DNA of 12,667 bases from an uncultured Lachnospiraceae bacterium (lineage in GTDB: Bacteria > Bacillota_A > Clostridia > Lachnospirales > Lachnospiraceae). The DNA lies in NCBI GenBank assembly GCA_946613735.1, contig CAMOFS010000013.1:1-12667 (forward strand), in the 5' to 3' direction. Shown one piece after another: positions 1-7,120 of the stretch. Below the pieces are notes generated by a model that was not told the DNA's origin, ran no database searches, and worked only from the letters and a program-made list of their open reading frames with translations. Both the position numbers and the translations under genes were made by a program. Position 1 is the first letter of the stretch, and every line of letters starts with the position of its first letter.

Positions 1-1
1 C

Positions 2-2059
2 CTGGCTGAGCAGTTCCAGCAGCTTTTGCCGCAGCAGAGGAGCTTTGATGCAAAGGTATACAGGCTTGCCGGGTATATCTACGGCAGGTATCCCCAGAAG
101 GATCTGCTCTTTGCCATAGTTTCATGGCTATTAAAATGCCATATGGTGGGAGGGGAGTATCTGACCTTTTACCGTATGGCCATAGACAAGGAGATCAAGC
201 TTACGGGGCTTTACGAGGCGTATATTTTGTCTTTGCCGGAGGATTACATCGAGAAGCTGCCGGAGCTTGTGACTCTTTATTTCAGATATGAAAACAATCT
301 TTCATATGACAAAAAGGCCTTTGTCTATGCCAATGTGATCACCTACAAAAAGGATGATCCCAGGCTTTATGAGCAGTATCAAAAGACCATCCAGCGCTTT
401 TCACTAGAGCATATGGCTAAGGGTGATATCGATGACAATCTCGGCATCTGTTATGCTGATGTGCTTGAGTCCGGGGTCATAGATCATGACATAGCTGTGG
501 ATATGGACCGGCTGATCTTTTCCAATAAGATCATCACCCTCCACGATAATATCAATAACGTGGTGGTTTTTGAGGATGCGCTAAGCATGCCCCACAGAGC
601 AAAGGTTCATGATTTTGGTGCCTTTGTTCCTATTTTTACCTCTGATTATCAGGTGTTTTTGGAGACTACGGAGGGGCAGCTGATATCCGATCCCGGTGCC
701 TATAATGTGCAGCCCATTTTTAACTCTGAAAAATACATGGACAGGCTTATCGCACTTTCCAATGAGACCCTGCCTTACTTTTTAAACAGGCAGTCGCGCC
801 ACAGATCCCCGGACGAATTTTCCATGACGGAGATAGAGAGGATCGCTGACTTTTTAAACAGTGACAAAATCTCCCCAGAGTATAAGCTGCGCCGCCTGCC
901 CTTTATGTCATCTGCACTAAAGCTCCATGACAGGGAAGAGCTGATGATCGATTACCTGGTAGAAAGCGGAGAGTACAGGAAGCTGGATACGGAGACTGCT
1001 GCTCATGTGATGGACCTTCTGATCGTATCGGATCAATACGACAAGGCCTATGATATGCTGCTTACGCATCACGGTATCACGGCATCCTCCAAGTCCCTTC
1101 TTAGACTCATAACTGACAGGTGTAAAAGATCCGAGGGTAAAACGGATGACTTTTTGATCTCAATGTGTGCGTACCTTATGCAGCAGTATCTCTTTTCAGA
1201 GGCGACGCTTAGCTATCTCAACAATTATTATGTTGGACCCACTCATCTGATGGAAAGCGTATGGAAGTTTGCCTATGCCAACGAGCTTCCCACCGGCCTT
1301 ATCGAGGAGAGGATCCTGACCCAGATGCTCTATACAGAGGATATGGACGAGAACTCCGGCGAGATATTTGAGTCATATATGAAAAAGAGGGTGTCCCCCA
1401 TGATAGTGGAGGCATATCTAACCTTTTTCTCACGAGTGTATATAACCACGGACAAAAAGGTTCCCGAAGAGGTATTTGCCCATCTTTTGCCTATGTATGG
1501 CAAGGCCGACCGGCTAAATGACAGTGAGAGGCTGGCGCTTTTAAAATACCTCTGCCTCTGCAGCGAGCTTAGTCCCGACAAGGAGGCTGCCCTTGAGAAG
1601 CTTTTAAGGGAGTATATGGTCAAAAACATATATTTCGCTTTTTACCGAGAGGTGGACAGGCGCTTTGTGGTGAGATTCAATCTTTATGACAAGCGTTTTG
1701 TGGAGTACCATGGCAAGCCAGGGCAGAATATACACATTTCATACAGGGATGCAGCCGGCAATGCCCATGAGGAGCGGATGCAGGAAATGTATGATGGGAT
1801 ATATGTCAGACAGTTTGTTATGTTTTTCGGGGATACCATCCGCTACATCATCTATGATGATGAAAAACACACAACAAGACTTACTGAAGGGGAACTGTCT
1901 CTTTCGGACAATATAGACCAGGGCGAGCCCGGACGTTACGGGCTTATCAACAGGATGAAAAGCGATATCCTCTATCACAATGAGAGGGAACTTTTGGAGG
2001 ACATGGCTTCTTACAAGCGGCTGGAGGTCATAGCGGAGCATATTTTTTACCCGAAGTAG
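2..2059 (+). CDS. DUF5717-like protein, 3' part (5' end outside window)
   Basis: Large uncharacterised protein. The frame is open from the first full codon at position 2, so the true start lies upstream; an internal TTG at 26 is not a credible start. The 685 visible residues are mostly short amphipathic helices rich in Tyr, Leu and Asp/Glu, which I read as a helical-repeat (TPR/solenoid-like) region, covering roughly the first 500 visible residues. The last ~140 residues, about nt 1640-1950 onward, look like a beta-rich domain with alternating hydrophobic strands and Gly/Asp turns, followed by a helical tail. No signal peptide, membrane segment or catalytic motif is visible in this part. From memory it matches DUF5717, a long (over 1000 residue) Lachnospiraceae family of unknown function. 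Its neighbour downstream is a DUF5716-like protein, which supports the call. The stop codon lies inside a 12-base sequence repeated 39 bases later, next to the intergenic repeat array, so the extreme C-terminus may have been set by repeat insertion. Confidence 0.8.
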   Translation: MAEQFQQLLPQQRSFDAKVYRLAGYIYGRYPQKDLLFAIVSWLLKCHMVGGEYLTFYRMAIDKEIKLTGLYEAYILSLPEDYIEKLPELVTLYFRYENNLSYDKKAFVYANVITYKKDDPRLYEQYQKTIQRFSLEHMAKGDIDDNLGICYADVLESGVIDHDIAVDMDRLIFSNKIITLHDNINNVVVFEDALSMPHRAKVHDFGAFVPIFTSDYQVFLETTEGQLISDPGAYNVQPIFNSEKYMDRLIALSNETLPYFLNRQSRHRSPDEFSMTEIERIADFLNSDKISPEYKLRRLPFMSSALKLHDREELMIDYLVESGEYRKLDTETAAHVMDLLIVSDQYDKAYDMLLTHHGITASSKSLLRLITDRCKRSEGKTDDFLISMCAYLMQQYLFSEATLSYLNNYYVGPTHLMESVWKFAYANELPTGLIEERILTQMLYTEDMDENSGEIFESYMKKRVSPMIVEAYLTFFSRVYITTDKKVPEEVFAHLLPMYGKADRLNDSERLALLKYLCLCSELSPDKEAALEKLLREYMVKNIYFAFYREVDRRFVVRFNLYDKRFVEYHGKPGQNIHISYRDAAGNAHEERMQEMYDGIYVRQFVMFFGDTIRYIIYDDEKHTTRLTEGELSLSDNIDQGEPGRYGLINRMKSDILYHNERELLEDMASYKRLEVIAEHIFYPK

Positions 2060-2085
2060 AGATTCTTCGCTTCGCTCAGAATGAC
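2060..2085 (-). repeat. GCGAAGC-core hairpin repeat, copy 1
   Basis: 26-base repeat read on the minus strand. It has outer arms ATTCT/AGAAT, tandem GA/GA, and inner GC/GC around a GAA loop. It begins directly after the stop of the DUF5717-like gene and is an exact inverted copy of the repeat at 2178-2203. The two could pair with each other into a 26-bp stem or each fold alone. Confidence 0.85.
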
Positions 2086-2108
2086 AGGGCGAAAGTAGAG
2101 ATTCCCAT

Positions 2109-2137
2109 GTCATTCTGAGGGCGAAGCCCGAAGAATC
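2109..2137 (+). repeat. GCGAAGC-core hairpin repeat, copy 2 (long inner stem)
   Basis: 29-base variant. It keeps the outer ATTCT/AGAAT arms, the tandem GA/GA step and the GAA loop, but the inner stem is GGGC/GCCC instead of GC/GC. The added bases on the two sides are complementary, so the hairpin is lengthened and not broken. Confidence 0.8.
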
Positions 2138-2140
2138 CCG

Positions 2141-2169
2141 CTCGGCATATTATGGAATAATTCGCCGAG
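2141..2169. repeat. Nested palindrome between repeat copies 2 and 3
   Basis: Outer arms CTCGGC and GCCGAG (6 bp) enclose inner arms ATTAT and ATAAT (5 bp) around a GGA loop, with a 2-base mismatch between the two stems. It is not followed by a T-run, so it is unlikely to be an intrinsic terminator. Symmetry is clear; function is unknown. Confidence 0.55.
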
Positions 2170-2177
2170 ATTCCCGT

Positions 2178-2203
2178 GTCATTCTGAGCGAAGCGAAGAA
2201 TCT
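2178..2203 (+). repeat. GCGAAGC-core hairpin repeat, copy 3
   Basis: 26-base copy, the exact reverse complement of copy 1. It is preceded by a segment shared with copy 2: 2098-2119 and 2167-2188 are a 22-base direct repeat with one mismatch. It ends 16 bases before the start codon of the DUF5716-like gene, just upstream of its AAAGGA ribosome binding site. Confidence 0.85.
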
Positions 2204-2219
2204 TAAAGGAATTAATCGT

Positions 2220-3491
2220 ATGGAAAAAACTGCCAAAGATGAGCTTGCGGTATATTACGGACTTGACATCAACGACAAATATGCCATGATAAGCTATCTC
2301 CAACTGAATATGGATGCTCCGGCCACCATAAGCACAGTGGCAGGCTCAGAGGTATTTCTGATCCCTCTTTACATTGCCAAGCGACGGGGCATGGCCCAGT
2401 GGTTTTTCGGTGATGAGGCCAGACGCCAGGTGGGACTGGGACTGGCAGTGGGAGTGGACCGCCTTTATGAGCGCGCCCTCCACCGTGAAAAGGTAATCCT
2501 GGAGACCGAGGAGTTTTTGGCGGTGGACCTTTTGGTGATCTATCTGCGCAAGCTTTTATCCATGCCCGTACCACTGATGCGGGGGAGCTATCTAAAAAAG
2601 CTGGATATAACCGTGGATGACCTTACCATGGAGGCCAAGGAGCTTTTTGCCCTGGTGGCCAAGAAACTGTCCATTTCAACTGATAAGCTGGGACTTTTCG
2701 ATTACAGGGAGTGCTTTTATTATTATGCACTGAATCAGAAGCCTTCTCTTTTCATTCACGACGTAATGCTGTATCATTATGACGGCAATCATGTGAAAAG
2801 CTTCAGACTCCGCAGGGATCAGTCCTTTACGCCACAGATAGTACATCTGGACCAGCGGGAGATAGGTCCGCTTTTGGATAATCTGGATGAAGCCTTTGCC
2901 TCTGTAGTCACAGGCGATATGCAGGGCGAGTATATATCGTCAGTATTCCTTACCGGTGATGGTTTTGACGGGGACTGGCTGAAAAAGTCCCTTGCAGTAC
3001 TGTGCAAAGATCGCAGGGTATTCTTGGGAAAGAATCTTTTTTCAAAGGGTGCCTGCTATGCCGGGATGGTACGTGACGGCAAAAAGGATTGGCCGTTTTT
3101 ATTCATAGGGGATCATGAGCTCAAGGTCAACGTATCCCTTAAGGTTTTGGACTTAAATGAGATGAAGTTCATTACCCTTTTATCCGCCGGTGACAACTGG
3201 TTTGACGTAAAGGGAGAATGTGAGGTGATCCTCGACGGTACCCGTGAGGTGGAGCTTTGGATCCAGCGTCCTGACAGCCGCCAGGCCACGGTGGAGCTTT
3301 TGGAGCTTCACGATCTGCCCGACAGAGAGAACCGTACCACGAGGCTTAGAATTCTGGTAGAGCCGGTTTCCGACAGGGATCTTAAGATCACCATCCGGGA
3401 CTTGGGCTTCGGCGAGCTGGTGCTCTCAAGCGGCAAGGTCTGGGAACACGACATACACGTTAGTCTGGAGGATGGCATATGGGCGAACTGA
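2220..3491 (+). CDS. DUF5716-like protein with a divergent Hsp70/actin-like fold
   Basis: Uncharacterised 423-residue soluble protein, start ATG after AAAGGA at 2205-2210. From memory it matches DUF5716. The order of motifs resembles an Hsp70. A phosphate-1-like strand turn (YYGLDINDKYAMIS) is at residues 12-25. An 'IPLYIA...FFGDEARRQ' segment at 48-70 is like the DnaK region ending in GxxAKRQ. A second strand-turn block follows at about 176-197. An adenosine-loop-like block is at 242-283 (VFLTGDGFDGDWLKKSL, then GKNLFSKGACYAG). A beta-rich C-terminal domain at about 325-412 recalls a short Hsp70 substrate-binding sandwich. The usual catalytic signatures are missing: DLGTT reads DINDK and no GGGT motif is seen, so ATP hydrolysis is doubtful. 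It sits between a helical-repeat protein and a TPR-like protein and overlaps the next gene by 13 bases. The family call is fairly sure; the fold is my inference. Confidence 0.82.
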   Translation: MEKTAKDELAVYYGLDINDKYAMISYLQLNMDAPATISTVAGSEVFLIPLYIAKRRGMAQWFFGDEARRQVGLGLAVGVDRLYERALHREKVILETEEFLAVDLLVIYLRKLLSMPVPLMRGSYLKKLDITVDDLTMEAKELFALVAKKLSISTDKLGLFDYRECFYYYALNQKPSLFIHDVMLYHYDGNHVKSFRLRRDQSFTPQIVHLDQREIGPLLDNLDEAFASVVTGDMQGEYISSVFLTGDGFDGDWLKKSLAVLCKDRRVFLGKNLFSKGACYAGMVRDGKKDWPFLFIGDHELKVNVSLKVLDLNEMKFITLLSAGDNWFDVKGECEVILDGTREVELWIQRPDSRQATVELLELHDLPDRENRTTRLRILVEPVSDRDLKITIRDLGFGELVLSSGKVWEHDIHVSLEDGIWAN

Positions 3492-4306
3492 TATATTGCA
3501 GGCATCCTATTGCCGCGAATCCTCTTTACATCGAGGATTCGTCCCACAACATATATTCCCTGGAGGAGCTGTCGTATTACATCCGTCAGAATCCTTATCT
3601 GGTCACCAGGTCACTTATGTCACAGGAACTGTGCGACTGGATCAGGGATGATCTGCATGACGAGGAGCTTTCCGAGACTCTTTCCTTTGCCCTGAATGAA
3701 AATGCGCCCCTGTACCTTTTTGTCACAAGGCTTTTATCAGGCTGCGGATATCTTACCACCAGGGAGATTAAGGAGACCATTGATGTCATTGAAAAGCTGG
3801 AGAGCCTTTCGGATGATGAGAGGAAAAAGGTTCGGGCGGATGAGCTTTTAAGATCCCAAAAGCTTATAGATGCCATATATGCCTATGACAACATCCTTTC
3901 CGGCAGTGACGATCTGCCTGACTCTCTTGTTGCGGATATCTACCATAACAAGGGCTGTGCCTATTCATGGCTCATGTTTTTCGAGGAGGCCTCGGAGGAT
4001 TATGAAAAGGCCTTTGTCAAAAACAAGAGCATTGATTCGCTTACGGGCATGCTTTTTTCGGCGGCCCTTATGGAGGATGACAGCCGCTTTAAGCTTTTGG
4101 CTGAAAAGTACCATATCCCCGAGGCCAGACAATCTGAGATCCTTGGGGAGATAGAGCGTCTTGGCACATCATCTGAGGTGAATGAGTTTGAAACTAAGCT
4201 TAAAAGATTAAGGTCCGATTACAGTGACCAGAGCGCCTATATGGAGCAGCTTTTGTATATTATTTCGGGTTTTACCGATGACTATAAGAGGATAAGCAGA
4301 AGTTGA
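3479..4306 (+). CDS. TPR-like hypothetical protein
   Basis: Soluble 275-residue protein that I cannot name beyond family-like features. The ATG lies inside the end of the upstream gene (13-base overlap) with GGAGG about 7 bases before it, which fixes the start and implies translational coupling. Residues 1-45 form a short conserved-looking N-terminal module (CRHPIAANPLYIED, then NIYSLEELSYYI). Residues about 60-115 are helical. Residues 118-141 and 150-183 look like a TPR hairpin, with the pattern HNKGCAYSWLMFFEEASEDYEKAF. The C-terminus (about 215-275) is charged helix. There is no signal peptide or membrane span. Position between the Hsp70-like protein and the membrane coiled-coil protein suggests an adaptor; that role is inferred from context only. 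Confidence 0.85.
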   Translation: MGELIYCRHPIAANPLYIEDSSHNIYSLEELSYYIRQNPYLVTRSLMSQELCDWIRDDLHDEELSETLSFALNENAPLYLFVTRLLSGCGYLTTREIKETIDVIEKLESLSDDERKKVRADELLRSQKLIDAIYAYDNILSGSDDLPDSLVADIYHNKGCAYSWLMFFEEASEDYEKAFVKNKSIDSLTGMLFSAALMEDDSRFKLLAEKYHIPEARQSEILGEIERLGTSSEVNEFETKLKRLRSDYSDQSAYMEQLLYIISGFTDDYKRISRS

Positions 4307-5490
4307 GTTTTTTTAAGAAGAAGAGCAAAAAGAAAGAAGAACTGGATGCTTCCTTTGACAGGGTACTAAAGGAGATACAGGGCATAGATGAGTGGGACAA
4401 CCCACAGAAGATTGTGCATTATATTTTAGACTCCTGTGAGCAGATAATCGCTCTTACCAAGCAGATCCAGGCCCAGGATGCTGAGATCAGTGTCCTTACA
4501 CATTACATGGAGGACATCAACACCATAAGGAATCTGCCCAAGGCCAAAAAGGATGATCTGTATATAGTGGCAAAAAACATCGAAGATCTGGACAGGTCCC
4601 GCAAGAATTATGAGGGATCATCTCCTCCGCTAAGTGACGAGCAGTATATGATGATAGCCGAGGATGACGAGAGGATACCGGATGTCATCAAGCGTATGCA
4701 GGACAACGAGCTCTATCAGTCCCGTGAAGCCAAGACCATGCATGATCTTGAGGCGACGAAAAGCGAGTACGAGATAGAGAGGGATCAGATAGCATCCTCC
4801 AATAGGCTCATAAAAAGGATAACGGCCCTTATGGCCATAACCTTTATGTCATTTTTGATCCTGTTTTTCATCCTAAGGCAAAATGTCAGTGTAGATATTT
4901 CCGGATATCTCATGGTGCTTTTGTTTGCCACGGCCATGGGAGTGTTTATCATTTTTCTCAGGGGCTCCCATAACAGAAAGAGGAACCGTGAGCTGATACG
5001 CTCCACCAATAAGACCATTTCTGCCCTCAATGTGGTGAGGATGAAATATGCCAATGTCACCCGTGCTATTACCTTTGAGCAGGAAAAGTATGGTGTGGCC
5101 ACGGCTGCGGAGCTCAACTATCTATGGGACAGATATACCCAGATGGTCAGGGCAAAGGAGCAGTACGCCAGGGACAATGATGACTATGATTACTTCATGG
5201 CCAGGCTTATGAGGCTTTTGGACAAGATCAGTCTCTATGACAAAAAGGTCTGGAAGAATCAGGTGGCGGCCATAGCCCATGAGGATGTTATGGACAGGCT
5301 CTATCACAATCTGAATGTCAGGAGAAAAAAGGTGATGGCTTCCAAAGATGAGAACCTCAATGCTGTCAAAAGTGAGCGCATAGAGATAGACCGGATGATG
5401 AAGGAGCATAATTACTACACTCCCGAGGTCATGGAGATCATCACCTCCGTAGACAGGATCTGCGGCATCAGCATGGCAGACCTCAGGTAA
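4303..5490 (+). CDS. Coiled-coil protein with two central membrane segments
   Basis: Uncharacterised 395-residue protein. The start is TTG at 4303, overlapping the previous stop (TTGA). An in-frame TAA at 4285-4287 and the lack of a nearby ATG (the next in-frame Met is at residue 65 or later) make this the only sensible start. Layout: a Lys-rich N-terminus (residues 4-12); a helical, acidic, probably coiled-coil region (about 40-170); two hydrophobic spans (about 173-191 and 199-219) joined by a short polar turn; a basic stretch after the second span (NRKRNRE); then a long helical/coiled-coil C-terminus (225-380). With two spans and a short loop, both soluble arms should face the same side, most likely the cytoplasm by the positive-inside rule. 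It would anchor the products of the preceding coupled genes at the membrane, which is inference. No enzyme motif is seen. Confidence 0.83.
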   Translation: MSFFKKKSKKKEELDASFDRVLKEIQGIDEWDNPQKIVHYILDSCEQIIALTKQIQAQDAEISVLTHYMEDINTIRNLPKAKKDDLYIVAKNIEDLDRSRKNYEGSSPPLSDEQYMMIAEDDERIPDVIKRMQDNELYQSREAKTMHDLEATKSEYEIERDQIASSNRLIKRITALMAITFMSFLILFFILRQNVSVDISGYLMVLLFATAMGVFIIFLRGSHNRKRNRELIRSTNKTISALNVVRMKYANVTRAITFEQEKYGVATAAELNYLWDRYTQMVRAKEQYARDNDDYDYFMARLMRLLDKISLYDKKVWKNQVAAIAHEDVMDRLYHNLNVRRKKVMASKDENLNAVKSERIEIDRMMKEHNYYTPEVMEIITSVDRICGISMADLR

Positions 5491-5520
5491 CAGATCTATC
5501 ATCCCGGAGCTTTTTATTCT

Positions 5521-5546
5521 GTCATCCTGAGCGAAGCGAAGGATCT
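5521..5546 (+). repeat. GCGAAGC-core hairpin repeat, copy 4 (compensatory variant)
   Basis: 26-base copy whose outer arms are ATCCT/AGGAT in place of ATTCT/AGAAT. Both sides of one base pair changed (T:A to C:G), so the stem is kept. The tandem GA/GA step and GCGAAGC core are unchanged. It ends 26 bases upstream of the gltX start codon. Confidence 0.85.
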
Positions 5547-5572
5547 AATCACAAGAAAGGAATAACGAAAAA

Positions 5573-7024
5573 ATGAAGATCAGAACCAGATACGCACCCT
5601 CCCCTACAGGGCGCATGCACGTTGGAAACCTAAGGACAGCACTTTACGCATATCTTATTGCCAAGCATGAAGGCGGCGATTTTATCCTCCGCATAGAGGA
5701 CACTGACCGTGAGCGCTATGTAGATGAGGCGGAGGAGATAATCTACCGTACCATGGAGGCTGCGGGTCTTTCCTATGACGAAGGACCCGACAAGGATGGT
5801 GGCGTGGGCCCCTATGTACAAAGTGAGCGCCAGGCTGCCGGCATCTATATGGAGTATGCAAAAAAGCTGATTGAAAAGGGCGAGGCATATTACTGCTTCT
5901 GTGACGAAGAGCGACTTGCTTCTCTGGCACAGACCACCGATGATGAGGGCAAGACCTACACCATCTACGACAAGCACTGCCTGTCCCTGTCACCCGAGGA
6001 GGTACAAAGGAATCTTGATGAGGGTAAGCCCTTTGTCATCAGGCAGAACAATCCCAGAGAGGGCGTGACATCCTTTGATGATGAGATCTACGGTCACATC
6101 GAGGTGGACAATGCTGAGCTTGACGATATGATACTTATCAAGTCAGACGGCTATCCCACCTACAATTTTGCCAATGTTGTTGACGACCATCTCATGGGTA
6201 TCACCCATGTGGTCCGCGGTAATGAATATCTTTCATCCTCACCAAAGTACAACCGCCTTTATGAGGCTTTTGGATGGGAGATACCCACCTACATCCATTG
6301 TCCTCTGATCACTGATGAGGAGCATAAAAAGCTCTCCAAACGCAGCGGGCATTCTTCCTTTGAGGATCTTACGGAGGCAGGCTTTTTACCTGAGACGGTG
6401 GTGAATTTTGTGGCGCTTTTGGGCTGGAGTCCTGCTGACAACCAGGAGATAATGAGCCTTGATGAGCTGGTGAAGTCCTTTGACTATCGACACATCAACA
6501 AATCACCGGCTGTCTTTGACATGACCAAGCTCCGCTGGATGAACGGGGAATATGTCCATGCACTGGATGCCGACAGGTTTTACGAGCTGGCAGAGCCCAC
6601 TCTAAAGGAGGCCATCCACCGCGACGTGGATCTTCACCGTGTGGCAGGTATGGTGCAGTCCCGTATCGAGCTTTTCTCCGACATACCGGAAATGGTGGAC
6701 TTTATCGATGCTGTGCCTGAGTATGAGACATCCATGTACGTACACAAGAAGATGAAGACCAATGAGGAGAATTCACTGACGCTTCTAAAAGAGGTGCTGC
6801 CTCTTTTGGAGGGTGCCGACGATTACAGTAATGATGCGCTTTTTGCACTGCTTAAGGCCTTTGCCGATGAGCATGAGTACAAGACCGGCTACGTTATGTG
6901 GCCCATCCGTACTGCACTTTCCGGCAAGCCCATGACCCCCGCTGGTGCCACAGAGCTTCTGGAGCTTTTCGGCAAGACGGAGTCATTAAGCCGACTTAAT
7001 GCTGCTATATCAAAGTTATCGTAA
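5573..7024 (+). CDS. gltX: Glutamyl-tRNA synthetase
   Basis: Class I aminoacyl-tRNA synthetase that activates glutamate with ATP and loads it on tRNA(Glu) in the cytoplasm. Its 483 residues are normal for bacterial GluRS. The HIGH-type signature is [12 protein letters not shown] at residues 8-19, the glutamate-site region RIEDTDRER is at 40-48, and the KMSKS-type loop reads KLSKRSG at 253-259. Cys108, Cys110 and His135/Cys136 could form a zinc-knuckle-like site as in some GluRS proteins; this is tentative. The C-terminal half is the helical anticodon-binding region. The start ATG is preceded by AAAGGA at 5556-5561 with rather long spacing. In many Firmicutes this enzyme also charges tRNA(Gln) for later amidation by GatCAB; whether this one does cannot be read here. 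It stands between two apparently unrelated units, with a structured repeat in its leader. Confidence 0.97.
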   Translation: MKIRTRYAPSPTGRMHVGNLRTALYAYLIAKHEGGDFILRIEDTDRERYVDEAEEIIYRTMEAAGLSYDEGPDKDGGVGPYVQSERQAAGIYMEYAKKLIEKGEAYYCFCDEERLASLAQTTDDEGKTYTIYDKHCLSLSPEEVQRNLDEGKPFVIRQNNPREGVTSFDDEIYGHIEVDNAELDDMILIKSDGYPTYNFANVVDDHLMGITHVVRGNEYLSSSPKYNRLYEAFGWEIPTYIHCPLITDEEHKKLSKRSGHSSFEDLTEAGFLPETVVNFVALLGWSPADNQEIMSLDELVKSFDYRHINKSPAVFDMTKLRWMNGEYVHALDADRFYELAEPTLKEAIHRDVDLHRVAGMVQSRIELFSDIPEMVDFIDAVPEYETSMYVHKKMKTNEENSLTLLKEVLPLLEGADDYSNDALFALLKAFADEHEYKTGYVMWPIRTALSGKPMTPAGATELLELFGKTESLSRLNAAISKLS

Positions 7025-7120
7025 TTGAGGTCAGACGGGAGAAGAAACATTTTTCGACCGGATGACAGACAATCAAGCAAAGAATGTACGTCTGTGGATA
7101 GAGAGTAGGAAGGACGTTTT

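Noticed and set aside
1739..2113. Minus-strand open frame of 124 codons running from the repeat array into the DUF5717-like gene
   Set aside because: Antisense to a real gene and partly made of repeat sequence; no homology recognised.
2060..2203. Repeat array as a CRISPR
   Set aside because: Copies are in mixed orientation, unevenly spaced and found in other gaps; spacers are not uniform and no cas gene is present.
7065..7095. ACAGAC/GTCTGT inverted repeat in the gap before the helicase
   Set aside because: Six pairs with a 19-base loop, no T-run and no known operator match; too weak.
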